A stretch of 64,000 nucleotides of DNA from Galbula dea (lineage: Eukaryota > Chordata > Aves > Piciformes > Galbulidae), in the NCBI GenBank assembly GCA_013399015.1, contig VWZX01008168.1, positions 352,696-416,695 of the forward strand, written 5' to 3'. Both the position numbers and the translations under genes were made by a program. Positions within the stretch are counted from its first letter, which is position 1. Each line of letters begins with the position of its first letter. Positions 32,546 through 43,675 of this stretch are shown piece by piece. Below the pieces are notes generated by a model. The model saw only the letters and a program-made list of their open reading frames with translations, was not told the DNA's origin and did not search any database.

Positions 32546-32882
32546 AGATCTGCTCAATGTTTATCAAGAGCTGCAGGCTGGGGGCAAGAGGCTGGGGCCA
32601 GACTCTGCTCAGTGGTGCCCAGGGCCAGGCCAAGGGGCACTGGGCACCAACTGGAAGCCAGGAGGCTCCAGCTGAGCAGGAGGAGAAGCTTGTTTGGTGT
32701 GAGGGTGTTGGAGCCCTGGCCCAGGCTTTGCAGAGAGGTTGTGGAGTCTCCTTGTGTGGAGAGATTCCCAAGGCAGCTGGAGGTGACCCTAGGCAAGCTG
32801 CTGGGGGTGACCCTGCTGGAGCAGGGGGGTTGGACTGGGTGATCCCCAGAGGTCCCTTCCAACCCCCACCATGCTGAGACTC
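32546..32882 (+). mobile_element. CR1 LINE 3' fragment, type 1 (GC-rich)
   Basis: Starts CAAGAGCTGCAGGCTGGGGG after a short divergent lead and ends at CCCCAGAGGTCCCTTCCAAC and CCATGCTGAGACTCTCATC. It is only a few percent different from the copy at 231-603 across about 260 bases. The 174-codon open frame 32318-32842 enters it and is not a gene. Confidence 0.9.
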
Positions 32883-35671
32883 TCATCTACCTTCACCCCT
32901 GAATTCACAGGTCTGAGGAGACTGCTAATCACAACAGTGAGATTTTCCCTCTGGAATAAGGACTTCTGCAGTGGTGTCCTGGCCCCTTACCACTCCTTGC
33001 TGTTCCCACCCACCCTTCCTCCCCTCCCCTCCACAACAACATCTCTCTCCAGCCCAGGGAGAAGTCTCAAATCCAGGTCCCCTCAAGGAAGTATAATCAC
33101 CAGGGTCATTTTCAACTCTGCAAGATGCTAAATCGTCCTCTGCTGACTGCTGGAAAACCTTTTCCCTCTCCCTCCCAATCCACCCAGAAGTTTTTGCAGC
33201 AGCAGCAAATCCCCTGGAAGCAAAGCCCTCCCCAGCTGAAGGCATCGAGAACCGAGCGGCCGGGCGCAGGCTCATCCAGCTCTGCAAGAGCAGCAGCTTT
33301 TGGCTGCTCTCCTTCCTTGCTCAGGAGCTCCAGGCAAGTGGACAAAGTTCTGAGGCAACCTCCTCTTTCTTTAGGTCCTCGTTCAGGGCAATTTGCAACA
33401 GGATTAGTTTCTGTTGGAAGGTGGGTTTCTTGTCTTCCTAGGCAGAAGAAGCAGGCTGAGGGAAAGGAGAACCTGGCAAGGTCCTTCCCCATACCCAGCT
33501 AAACTGGCAGCCTGGGATGGTGGTGGTGGGACCAGGCTTGTGTTAGACCAAGTCTAGTTTGAGAGCCCTCAGCTCACTGCAGGATAAGGTCCAGCCTAAA
33601 TCCAGCTCTCTGTGGGAACACTTTAAACCTCTTGTCCTGGCAGGTGCTGGTACAGCTCGTGATGGACATCATGCTGCACAAACTTCTCTCTGCTCATCCT
33701 TGGTTTGGAGCAGGCATGAAGACACTTGGGGACTCACCATCACCTTACTTTTATCCACAGGTACATCTTTAAGGCTCCTTGGTCTCCTCTCATCCTTCAT
33801 CTTTGCCTGGTTAAGAGCTGTCCAGCCCCACTGTTGCTTTCCTTCTTCCAGCCCCCAGCAACTCTTCTCTGGCCCTGAAGGCAAGTGTGTGGTAGAACTC
33901 ATCTCTCTTCTTCCCAACTCTTTGCCTTGCAACCTAAACCCCAGTGGTTCCATCCCTGTGGCCTCCTGAGACAGCTCCAACCTGCTGCTTGGGAAAAAGC
34001 CCCATCCATGCTGCCTGCCAGCAATGGCACTGGAGACTTTGCTCCTAGACCCAGCTCCTTGAGCATCTTCCATGCTTTGCAAGCCAAGCTGCTCCCTTCT
34101 ATTCCAGCAGTTCCTCCTGAAGCACAGGAGGAGGAAGCCATGAGGCAAGTTGCATGGCCTCATGCTGTACCATGAGCCTCTCCACTGGGGCTAAGCTTAC
34201 AAGAAGGTTTCACCACAGACATTGGTGGAACGTCACTGTTGCACAGACCCCTGCTCATGGCTGACCCAAGGAGACCTTCTTGGGCTGCTCATCACAAACA
34301 CAACCCCAAAGGGAGAGAAGAGCTAGGCCCCAGGTTGTATATAAACAAGAAAACAACTTTACTCCAAAAAGGTGGAGATATTTTTGCTGGAATAAAGCAA
34401 ATGCCTCTCTCTTTGGGGCTAAAGACCAGGAAAAGTCACAAAGGCTCCACAGGGGCACTGGAGTGACTCTGAAATGGTCACATTACGTCTCTTCAAGTGA
34501 TTGATGTATGGAGTTCCAGTTGGGCACAGACACAGACATGAGGCAGTCACCTGCACAGCCCAGATCCAAAGGACAACATTTGTGAGCTCTCATGATGTCC
34601 AGCAAGAAGAGCAGAAGGTGTTTGCAAGGAAAACTGGCCTCCAACCCTGACCTGTGAGGGCAAGATGTTCCAGGGCCTCCTCCAGAGCTCTGGCCATGCA
34701 TCCAGGTCATAGAAAAACCCTCTCAACCATCTTCTAGTGATGAGGAGGGGAGGTTTACATCCTTTTTGGCCTGGTTGACAGGTACCTCTCAGCCAGACAT
34801 CACCCCACAGGGCTATCCTCCACTGCTGGGATGCAGGGAGCTGGGTGCAAACCACGTCTGCTTCTCAGATGTCTCCCTCCTCTGTCCCCCCAGCCCTCCC
34901 CTCCCTCAGGACACCTGCCATGGGAGCCACTTAGCTTCCTAACCCCAAGACCAGCTCCAGGTCCTCACTTACTGTTAGAAGACACCCTGGCTGGCACCCA
35001 GGGCTGACACTTGATGCATCACCACCTCCTGCTGGGAAGACACCAAGTTCAGCCTCCATCCATGGGCTTCTTCCAGGTTCACCACCAGCCCTGCAGCAGG
35101 AGACTCATGAGTGCACAGAGTTACTCCACAGGGCAACAGCACCTCCACCATGAGGTGCACCATCTGTCCACACTTGGCCAGAATGAGGTCATGCATCTCC
35201 AGGAGGTTCTGCCTGGAGAGGGATGAAGGTTGCATGGTGGAACCAGTTTTAGAGTGGGGATCCATGCTGGGACAAGTCCTTTGCAGAGCACTTGGGCACG
35301 GAGCTATGTGGCTGGGCCAAGGGCTTACGTCAGGGGCAGAAGATGTCACCTCCTACCCAGGGGCCTCCCTGTTGGAAGAAGCATCTCCAAATTCCTGGAG
35401 GTATTTTCTAACCAGCACAGAGTGTGCTGGGCAACATAACAAGCCACAAGCTGCAGGGATCTGCTTACACCATCAGAACAGGGACCTGGCAGTGAGATGT
35501 GCGAGGCTCCAGCAGCAGATATCTTCTCATGCAGGGGGACAAAATAGATCAGACTCCAAACTGACATAGCCAGAGGTCCCAGCACCAAGCTAAGGTTTCA
35601 TCCTGGAGGGACAGGTGGGTCAGAGAAAGCAGCTAGAGGATTGGGTACTGCAGGGCTGGAGCAAGAGGGTT
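32883..35671. other. Non-coding stretch, longest repeat-free interval so far
   Basis: About 2.8 kb without recognised repeats. The part 33,100-33,350 has CpG (GCATCGAGAACCGAGCGGCC) and a CAG-rich TTTTTGCAGCAGCAGCAAAT, which suggests a possible regulatory or exonic remnant. A 125-codon frame at 33125-33502 crosses it but contains no domain I recognise. Confidence 0.4.
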
Positions 35672-36331
35672 TCATAGAATCCTAGAATCATTATGGTTGG
35701 AAAAGACCTTGAAGATCATTGAGTCCAAGCATCCACCCAACACTGCCATGGCCACCACTAAACCATGGCCCCAAGCACCACATCTACATGGGTTTGTTTG
35801 AACTCTTCCAGGGATGATGATTTTAGGAGGTCAGGTAGTAATAGAACCATGGGAAATGGATGCAAACTAGAGGAGGAGAGATTTAGATTGGATGTGAGGA
35901 GGAAGTTCTTCCCTGTGAGGGTGGGGAGACACTGGCACAGGTTGCCCAGAGAGGCTGTGGAAGCCTCATCCCTGGAAGCTTTGAAGGCCAGGCTGGCTGG
36001 GGCTGGGGGCAACCTGCTCTAGTGGGAGGTGTCCCTGGCAGGCAGGGGGTTGGGACTGGATGATCTTGAAGCTCCCTTCCACCCCTGACAGCTCTATCAT
36101 TCTATGATTCCACCACTACCCTGGGCAGCCTGGGCCAATGCCTGAGAACCTTCTGGGGTTCCTAATATCTAACCTGAACCTCCTCTGGTGCAACTTGAAG
36201 CCATTTCCTCTAGTCCTGCCTCTTGTTATTTGGGAGAAGAGACCAACCCCCACCTCACTCCAACCTCCTTTCAGGAAGTTGTAGAAAGCCAGAAGGTCTC
36301 CTCTGAGCCTCCTCTTCTCCAGACTACCCAA
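35672..36331 (-). mobile_element. CR1 LINE 3' fragment, type 3, split by a nested CR1
   Basis: First part 35672-35822: TTCATAGAATCCTAGAATCA, TATGGTTGGAAAAGACCTTG, to CTTCCAGGGATGATGATT. It resumes at 36104 with ATGATTCCACCACTACCCTG and runs through CCTGGGCCAATGCCTGAGAA, TTGGGAGAAGAGACCAACCC to CTCCTCTTCTCCAGACTACC. The two halves join cleanly when the nested copy is removed. Confidence 0.92.
35823..36103 (+). mobile_element. CR1 LINE type 2, nested inside another CR1
   Basis: Forward copy: GGAAATGGATGCAAACTAGA, GATTTAGATTGGATGTGAGG, AGGAAGTTCTTCCCTGTGAG, GGCAACCTGCTCTAGTGGGA, ending GATCTTGAAGCTCCCTTCCA and CATTCT. ATGATT flanks it at 35817-35822 and 36104-36109, a plausible 6-bp target duplication, although this motif also resembles the CR1 tail itself. 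Confidence 0.92.
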
Positions 36332-37088
36332 CCCCTGGGCAATCACCCATCCACAGGGGATGGTCAACCTACCCACAACGTTGAGGATGAAAGCAAGCAA
36401 GCAAGCCATCACCACTACCCCCTTCCCACCTCTCTGTCTTTGCATGCTGCCTGTCTCCATGCTCCCTTCCTCCAGCTGTTACACCTCCTGCCCCATCTCC
36501 TTGTCCCTACACACACTACTACGTGCTTGCACCACCCTGTAGCACATCCACTAAGGTTGCACAGCCAACCCCCGGGTATTCCACAAGCCTCAGCCCTCCT
36601 ACCAGATCCTTTACACCCCAGTCCCAGCTCTGGAGCTCTTCCAGGAGCTGGGGCAGCCCAAAATGTCCTTGGCAAAGTGGTAGCAGCACCAGTTCTCCTG
36701 ACCATCCCTTACTCCACAGTTACTTGTCCTCTGTGAGCAAGCAGGGGCCCTGAGCCAGGGTCTTTAATGCACTCAGGCTGGCTGCTGGCTCACTCACTTC
36801 ATAGACTCCAAACTGTCTATTTTCCATCAGTGAACAATTCTCTTTATTGGCCTTTTTGACTCATCCAGGAAATCCAATCATGACTATTTCCTGAGGTAAA
36901 TGTTGGCTTGGGGTCCTCTTCCTCTCACCAAAGAGACCTGCTGTCCTTCTGCATCCATTGGGATCTCTGGGGCCAAAGGTTTGGGAGCTCAAGGGCCTCA
37001 CTGGCCACCACTGAGAATGATGTTGGTGGAGATGATGCCTCCTTGGGGTAGGAAGGCAATGCCACCTGCTTCTCTCTCTCTCTCCTAT
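36332..37088. other. Non-coding stretch without recognised features
   Basis: About 750 bp of C-rich unique sequence, containing the (CTCT)n-like CTTCTCTCTCTCTCTCCTAT near 37,070. The 182-codon frame that spans 36188-36736 begins in a CR1 and lacks any recognised domain. Confidence 0.45.
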
Positions 37089-37474
37089 AAGGCCAGGCTG
37101 AGAGAGTTGGGGTTGTTGAGGCTGGAGAAGAGAAGGCTCCCAGGAGACCTTCTGGTGACCTTTCAGTGCTTAAGGTGGCCTAGAAGAAAGCTGGGGACAG
37201 ACTTTTGAGCAGCTCCTGTTGGGACAGGCCAAAGAGTAATGGCTTTAAACTAAAAGAGAGGAGATTTAGCTTAGATAGAAGGAAGAAATTCTTCACCATG
37301 ACAGTGGTGAGACCCTGGCCCAGGTTGCCCAAAGAAGTTGTGGATGCCTCATCCCTGGAAGCTTTCAATGGCAGGTGGGATTGGCTTGCAGCAACTTGAT
37401 CTAGTGGAAGATGTCCCTGGCCATGGAACTAGATGATCTTTAAGGTCCCTTCCAATCCAAACCACTCTATGATA
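37089..37474 (+). mobile_element. CR1 LINE 3' fragment, type 4
   Basis: AAGGCCAGGCTGAGAGAGTT, GGCTGGAGAAGAGAAGGCTC, GTAATGGCTTTAAACTAAAA, TAGAAGGAAGAAATTCTTCA, CTAGTGGAAGATGTCCCTGG and an end at TTTAAGGTCCCTTCCAATCC and ACCACTCTATGAT. Confidence 0.93.
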
Positions 37475-37556
37475 GCCAAGTTCTGAGGGATCTGGGGAGC
37501 TGCTGGTTCATGGGGGAAGAGGAATGTGCAAGGATGGGGGATGCTGGTGCTGATCA

Positions 37557-37800
37557 ACTAGAGCAGGTTGCTCAAACCCCTAAACAACCTGACCTGGGAT
37601 GGTTCCAGGGATGGGACATCTCCCACCTCTCTGGACAACCTGGGTCAGTGTTTCTCCACCCTTAGTGTAAAAAATTTCCTCCTTCTCTCTAGTTTCAATC
37701 TCCTCTTTCAGTTTCAAACCATCACCTCTTGTCCTGTCACTACAGACCCTACCCAAAAGTCTGTTTCCTTCTTTCTTAGGAGCCTCCTTGGAGTACAGAC
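37557..37800 (-). mobile_element. CR1 LINE fragment, type 4, lacking its 3' tail
   Basis: CTAGAGCAGGTTGCTCAAAC, GGGATGGTTCCAGGGATGGG, CTCTGGACAACCTGGGTCAG, TTTCAAACCATCACCTCTTG and GTCCTGTCACTACAGACCC. The terminal 70 bases of the element are absent, as in the copies at 9.4 and 38.2 kb. Confidence 0.88.
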
Positions 37801-38028
37801 ATGCTGCAAGAAAGTCCCAGATGTCCTGACAGCACAGAGAGCTCCTCACAGACCATTTCCACCTTCTGAGGCTGCAGTGAACTGATGGAAATCTTGCTCA
37901 GAGTGACCCCTAAAGGCTGTGAAGCTGAAGAAAGCCAAAGAGAAGGGTTTTCTTCAGGAAAGAAGAGGGTCCACGAGGAGGGGGAGGAGAAGGGTGAAGG
38001 CTCCCAGTGTGGGTCTGTGACTGTTCAT

Positions 38029-38044
38029 GTGTGTGTGTGTGTGT
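38029..38044. repeat. (GT)n microsatellite
   Basis: Eight GT dinucleotides (38029-38044), preceded by TGTTCAT and followed by TCCTCC. Confidence 0.85.
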
Positions 38045-38195
38045 TCCTCCATGGCTGATGCCTGTGAGTGTGTCTGCAGGATGAGGAGGATGTTTGTTGG
38101 GACAGGGCTGGCTCACATGTGGTTTTAGAGGATGCTGCTTCTCCTCGTGTGGCAGAAGCCCTTTTCTTACCCTGAATGGGGCATTCAGAGTCATC

Positions 38196-38646
38196 AGGGG
38201 TGGGACATCTCCCACCTCTCTGGGCAACATGGGCCAGGGTCTCAGCACCCTCAGTGGAACACATTTCTTCCTTAGACCTGGTCTAAATCTTCCTCTTGTA
38301 GTTTCAAACCATCACCCCTTGCTCTGTCCCAACAGGACCTGATCAAAAGTCTGCCCCCAGCTTTCTTCTAGGTCCCTTTAAGTACTCAAAGGTCACAAGA
38401 AGGTCTTCCTGGAGCTTTCTCTTCCCCAGGCTGAACAACCCCAACTCTCTCAGCTTGTCCTCACAGCACAGAGCTTCTAGCCCTCACATCATGTCTGTGG
38501 CCTCCTCTGGCCCTGCTCCACCAGGTCTCTGTCTCTGCTGTGCTGAGGACTCCAGAGCTGGCCCCAGCCCTGCAGCTGAGCTCTCCCCAGAGCAGAGCAG
38601 AGCAGAGCAGAGGCACAATCCCCTCCCTGCCCCGCTGGCCACAGGA
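38196..38646 (-). mobile_element. CR1 LINE fragment, type 4, long, lacking its 3' tail
   Basis: GGGGTGGGACATCTCCCACC, CTCTGGGCAACATGGGCCAG, GTTTCAAACCATCACCCCTT, CCAGGCTGAACAACCCCAAC, TCTCTCAGCTTGTCCTCACA and farther upstream CR1 sequence through CTGTGCTGAGGACTCCAGAG to CCCTCCCTGCCCCGCTGGCC. It includes an (AGCAG)n run at 38589-38613. Confidence 0.9.
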
Positions 38647-38731
38647 TAGCTATGATTCAAAACCTTCCATGTNTCAATCCCCTCCCTGCCCTGCTGGCCA
38701 CAGGATAGCTATGATTCAAAACCTTCCATGT
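38616..38731 (+). repeat. 57-bp tandem duplication around a single N (probable assembly artefact)
   Basis: Copy 1 is 38616-38672 and copy 2 is 38675-38731. They differ at one base (CCCCGCTGG versus CCCTGCTGG) and are separated by an undetermined base at 38673. A near-identical duplication meeting exactly at an N is typical of a contig-end overlap that was not collapsed. Confidence 0.88.
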
Positions 38732-39180
38732 CTTGGAGAAGGGCTTGGGTTTGTCATGGTGCTGATATTTGGGAAGGGGCTCCTCTAGGATCTGCCTGGT
38801 GCAGGATCTAGCCCTCAGAGACATTGCGCTTCCATCCTAGAGTGAGAAAGTCAAAATGGCCCAACCTAGGGATGTTTTTATCTGTCCCCAAGGCTCAGTG
38901 TAACCCAAGAGCCAGTAGCATTAAAACCACTCCTCACTGGACATTGGCAGGAGGAGATGAATGCCCTTGAACTATGACAACTTGCAGACCAGAGGGAACA
39001 TGTGCTCCCAAAATTGTGAAGTGAGAACCTCATCACCTGGAGGCCACAGCCAGGAGAGTCCTGGGAAGCCAAGCAGCCCAGGCAGTGATGGGATGCTTGA
39101 CATTCCTGCTCTCAGGTGGGCTTGATCTCCTTCTTCTTCTTCTCCTCCTCTTTCAATGGTTCATCCAAACATCTTTCCAG

Positions 39181-39282
39181 GCACAAGTCTTAGGGCCATG
39201 GTTTAGTGGCATGGTGGTGACAGGTTGATGGTTGGATTTGATGATCTTAGAGGTCTCTTCCAACCTTCATGATTCTGTGATG
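39181..39282 (+). mobile_element. CR1 LINE 3' end, type 3, short
   Basis: CACAAGTCTTAGGGCCATGG, TTTAGTGGCATGGTGGTGAC, GATGATCTTAGAGGTCTCTT and CAACCTTCATGATTCTGTG. Closely similar to the end of the copy at 26.1 kb. Confidence 0.9.
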
Positions 39283-42167
39283 ATTGGTTTTAGCATTGCT
39301 CTGCTCTACAAAGCCCTTGTTCCTCCTCTGATTCCTTTGGCTTCCTGGTGTCCAGGAGATTCCTTCTGTTCCGCCAGGGAAGGAACCAGGTTTTTGCAAG
39401 GAACTGTCTCTGATTCTACCCGAACATGGAGCAATGAGAAAAATGAACCTAAAAAGGAAGAGAGAAAGCTCATTTTAGAGAGATCCCTGCTCTGCAGGGT
39501 GCAAAGCAGCACTTTGTAGGTGCTCTGAAGGACAGGTGATGGGCACATTGAAACCCCTAGCCTAACCTGATGCAGTTCCCACACTGCTCTCCACCCAAAT
39601 TCCATGGACTTCTCCTCCTGCTAAGTCAAATCCCATTTAAAAGGCACTCCTCAACCTGAGCTCTGTTTCCCTGCTCTCCCAGGCTCTGCATCTGCCAAGG
39701 ATTGTAGCTGGGGGTGGCTGCAGAGCCATGGAGCCACCATGGCCTCGCTGCAGGGTCCCTGGAGTTCTGCAGGACCTTGGCACATGGGGAGAGCCCCTCA
39801 CTGGGATGGGGCAGCAGCCAGGCAGGAGATCAGGTCTCCTGGATGGACAAGCTTCACCACGAGGCTCAGGTCCAGACCCTGAGCTATTCTGGGCGTCTCA
39901 TTTTCTCTCCCATGCTCTGTTGATCAGTTTTCTTTTGGCTCTTTCCCAGTAGACTCCTCTTGACAGGCTGGAGGTGTTTTTCTTCCCCTTCAAAGGTCAT
40001 TCCCCTCTCCAGATCATCCCTCTGCCATGGGTCACCTGGAGGGCTTATGCAGGGAGCTCTGAGCACCCATCCCTCACCTCAGTGTCCCTAGGAGCCACAG
40101 GTGCCTTCAAGCCCTGAGCATCTGAGGGGAAAAGGGGGCCACCAAAAATAAGAAGCTGACTTTGAAACATGAAAGCTTCTGCTTTGCAGGAGCAGCTGGA
40201 GCACACCTCAGACCTCAACAGACTCCTGCTAATGTAACACATCCTCTCCTGTCCCCAACTCCCTCCACTCCTGCCTAGAGGAATTAGGGTCATGCCACCA
40301 AAGTCAAGCCTTGATTTTGCCTACAGCAGCTCCAGGTACCAGGTGAGTGCCCACAAAGATCTCTAGATGTTGCTTTGCAGAGATGTCTTCTCCTTATCAC
40401 AGCCATCAAGCTCCTCCTGGCATCTGCTTCTCAAGCTCTCCTCCCAAGGAGAGTGACAAAGAGGCATGTGTCACCATCACCTCCACTCATCCCATCACTG
40501 CCACTCATCACAACGCTGCTGCTCCTCACACCACTCATCACCCAACTCATAGCCTGCTGCCTGACACCCATGGTTTCATCAGGGGGTTCAGACAAGTGGT
40601 GTCAGGTGTACCATCCACCTTGCCAAATGCCCAAGGGTCAGGTCAATATGATCTTGTTGGCTGGATGGCCAGGGGGCAAGGAAAAAGGACCCTGCTTTAG
40701 CTGGGGGAGATGTTCCAGGTGTTTGCCTTCTCCTGGAGGTCCAGAAGAGACTCTGTGCACCTGAAGGACCAAGCAGGATGGCTTGGTGGAACCTGCTGCT
40801 CCTTTAGAGCCTCCAGCAAAACTGTCTGGTCCAGGAGATATATGAAGACCTCAGGACACCAACCAGGCTGCCAGGAGCTCACAGACCACAGGGAATAAGA
40901 AATTGTGGCTTCTTCTCCAAAAGAGAGGTGGAAGCTTCTATCTCCAGCTGATGCAGATGATGCTCCAGGGGGAGCATCCAGGCAAGCTGGGCACCAAGAG
41001 CTGTGCGTAGAGCATCTCCAACACATAGCCAAGTGCCTGAGACACCCATGAGAAGGGACCTGGCCAAAGATATACACAGGGGACCCCAGCAGCTCCATGG
41101 TGCCTCAAACTCTGTGTTTATCTGCCCCCACCATGGCCTCTTCCCCAGACCCCTGGTGCCTCTTTGTCCATGTGTTTAATGAAGAACTACTTAGGGCTGG
41201 TGCACATCTTGTGTCAGAGCCAGAAGCTGGCAAGAAAGAGGTCCAGGCCATCTGAAGATGGGTTTCTTAGTGGGATGCAGGGTCAGAGTTGGTATTTTCA
41301 TGGGGTTTACCTCCTGGAACATCTCTGCCATGTGTCCAAGGAGTATGGGATGAACCTGGCTGTGCAAAGACCCTTCCAGGTGGGATTGTCCCATTTCTGC
41401 TGGTCTTGTAGCTACTTTGGCTGCATGGTCCTGGCCACTGGCTTCCTCTTTGGTGGAGATAATTGGTGCCCAGATGCTCCAGGCTTTGGAGAGGCTGAGA
41501 GGTTGACAGCCTTGCCAAAACTGAGTGTCAGGTAACCAGCCCATGGAGGAGCTCAATGAGGAATGAATGTCTCCAGCACCACAACTCATGAGTCCTGGTT
41601 CACACCTGGGCCAGCCAGTTCCTCTCCAAGATAACATAGATGCATTTGGAAGACTTTCTAGTTGTCCTCCAGCTTCTCAACTGCTCCTTTTGCTTCTTCA
41701 TCTCTTTTTTTTTCCCCCCAGCAAATAGATGTGACCATGAGCTGTGTGTTCAGATGATCTTCTCCCTTGGGTCTCAAGACTCCAGTCCCAAGGCAGAAGA
41801 ACAAAACCCTTCAAGAGCAGCCAAAAGGTTGCTCTTGTCCCAGCTACATCTCCAATGACTGGGGCCCAGTTACCCACACGAGATCTTGGAGTCAACCAAG
41901 TCAAGTCAGCAGATGATGGATAACCAGAGAGGTACAGCCAGCAAAGGGATGCAAACCTCAAACCCTAGATGGCAGAAGAAATGTGTCAGGGAGATGAACA
42001 AGCAACTGCTGTTCAGATGTCAGGTGTAGGTAGATGGATGAGTGATAGATCCATGGTCCTCCTAGATAGGTGATGGATACCAGGGTGGGGTGACACTGTA
42101 GCTGGCCAGAGGAGGGATGTGTGCACCACAAGAACCCTGTGTAACCTCCTCCTTTGTGTGTGAGCCC
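39283..42167. other. Non-coding stretch without recognised repeats
   Basis: About 2.9 kb of unique sequence. A CAT/CAC-rich simple stretch lies at 40,470-40,560 (ACTCATCCCATCACTGCCAC). A T-run TCTTTTTTTTTCCCCCC is at about 41,703. Open frames up to 148 codons occur without recognised domains. Confidence 0.5.
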
Positions 42168-42250
42168 CAGAATCCCACGGAATCTTCATGGTTGGAAGAG
42201 GTCTTTAAGCTCATCAAGTCCAACCATCAACCTTAAAGTACCACATCTTT
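42168..42250 (-). mobile_element. CR1 LINE 3' end, type 3, short
   Basis: CAGAATCCCACGGAATCTTC, ATGGTTGGAAGAGGTCTTTA and AGCTCATCAAGTCCAACCAT. About 80 bp, with a degraded tail. Confidence 0.85.
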
Positions 42251-42599
42251 GCAAGTCACTTGCCTGCAGCCTCCTGTTGGGTCTCTCTTTCTTTAAAAGA
42301 GCATTTTCAGAAGCTGTTTCATCATCAAGAATAATTCTTGAGGTTCAGGAGGTGAGGTGGGGTGGGGGACAGAAGAATTTCATTCCCAACTCGTCAGGTT
42401 ATCTTCAGCAGAGAACAGAACCTTCAGCAAATCAGCCTTGGTTGCTGGTGGGCTTCAAACACTCTGTGTGCAGGCAGGAAAGAAACCATAATACTATTCC
42501 TAAAAGAAAAAGAACCCCAAACCAAAAAGTGAGGCACAAACAACAACAACAAAAAGAAGAATTAGAAAGGGGGGGGGGGGAAATAAATTAAAAAAACAA

Positions 42600-42800
42600 G
42601 AATAAAAGAAAAGCTCCATATTTTAGAGTCAGCTGAGAAGTGACAAAGTAATTTGCTCCTGGCAGTCTATCACGGCAGCCTAATTCCCAGTGACACCATT
42701 CAGCTGCTGACTACACTAACTGTCAGAGTCAATTAGCCGGGAGCCAGCAGCGCAAAGTGTTTACGGGTGCTAAAATTCGCTCCACACGCTGCGTGGAAGT
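42600..42800. promoter_or_regulatory. Candidate conserved non-coding element
   Basis: Repeat-free island: TCCATATTTTAGAGTCAGC, TGACAAAGTAATTTGC, CTATCACGGCAGCCTAATTC, TAACTGTCAGAGTCAATTAG, GGTGCTAAAATTCGC and CACACGCTGCGTGG. It combines TAAT/ATTA cores, TGTCA TALE-class cores and clustered CpG. It is preceded by a G run (about 42,568-42,580) and A-rich sequence. Confidence 0.42.
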
Positions 42801-42811
42801 GAGAAAAAATT

Positions 42812-42910
42812 ACTTTGGAAGGGGGAAAGGAGAAGGGAAAAAGACAAGAAAAAGGGGAAAAAAAAAAAAAGAAAGAAAGAAAGAAAAAGGGGGAGGAAAC
42901 TGAGGAGGTT
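42812..42910. repeat. Purine-rich (homopurine) tract
   Basis: About 95 bases of A and G with a single C, including A12 and GAAAGAAAGAAAGAAA. Such mirror-like homopurine runs can form triplex (H-DNA) structure. It separates two CpG-containing islands. Confidence 0.85.
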
Positions 42911-43010
42911 GGAGGCTTTAACGGTAACGATCGTCGTTGACGCCGCATCCCTGAGGTGCTAGCGGGCTCGGGAGGGCGTTAGGAAGGTCGAGGGGGTTAG
43001 GAGGGAGGGT
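42911..43010. promoter_or_regulatory. CpG-rich short island
   Basis: TAACGGTAACGATCGTCGTT, GACGCCGCATCC, TGCTAGCGGGCTCGGGAGGG and GAAGGTCGAGG give about 11 CpGs in 75 bases, in contrast to the CpG-poor flanks. Too short for a classic CpG island. It could be an unmethylated enhancer or minor promoter. Confidence 0.35.
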
Positions 43011-43307
43011 GTCGTGGGTGGGCAAGCTGTGGAGATCACTGGCGTGGGAGATGGGCTAGATCCTGAAGGAGAGTTGGGAGAGGGGTAGATGAAGGAGGAA
43101 ACAGAGCTCTGGGTTTTCCCTAGCCCGGCAGGAGTGGTTTGGAAAGTCGAGGAAGGGACAAAGTGTCCCTCCAGGGATGGGATGAACTCCCTGGGGGATG
43201 CCTAGCACAGGAAGAACTCATTTCTCCTGCCATCAAGTCGACGTGCTGGCACAGAGCTGCATGGACACCCTCACTACCCCTCAAACACAGGGAGCAAGGA
43301 GAAGAAA

Positions 43308-43675
43308 AACCTCAGCTGGAGCATTGTGTCCAGCTCTGGAGTCCTCAGCACAGGAGAGACATGGACCTGCTGAAGGGAATCCAGAGGAGGCCACAAAGAT
43401 GATCCAAGGGCTGGAACCTCTCTGCTGTGAGGCCAGGCTGAGAGAGTTGGAATTGTTCAGCCTGGAGAAGAGAAGGCTCCATTGAGAACTTCTTGCTGTC
43501 TTTCACTACTTCAAAGGGCCTAGAAGAAGACAGGGATGGACTTTCCAGCAGGGCTTGTTGCAACCCTTGGGGTGATGGTGTTACACTACAAGAGGGAGAT
43601 TTAGACTAGATCTAAAGAAAAAATGTGTTCCACTGGGGGTGGTGAGACCCTGGCCCAGGTTGCCCAAAGAGGTCA
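43308..43675 (+). mobile_element. CR1 LINE fragment, type 4, lacking its 3' end
   Basis: Extends unusually far upstream: CTCAGCTGGAGCATTGTGTC, CAGCTCTGGAGTCCTCAGCA, GACATGGACCTGCTGAAGGG, AAGGGCTGGAACCTCTCTGC, then GCCAGGCTGAGAGAGTTGGA and on to GAGACCCTGGCCCAGGTTGC, where it stops at CCCAAAGAGGTCAAG. The terminal 120 bases are absent. Confidence 0.92.

Noticed and set aside
32318..32842. 174-codon frame
   Set aside because: Its second half is the type 1 CR1 3' region. The same peptide appears from the other type 1 copies.
33125..33502. 125-codon frame over a CpG-bearing stretch with a short Gln run
   Set aside because: The Gln run comes from a CAG microsatellite. No domain and no splice structure, although the underlying DNA may be regulatory.
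36188..36736. 182-codon frame
   Set aside because: Starts inside a reverse CR1 copy and continues into C-rich unique sequence without any domain.
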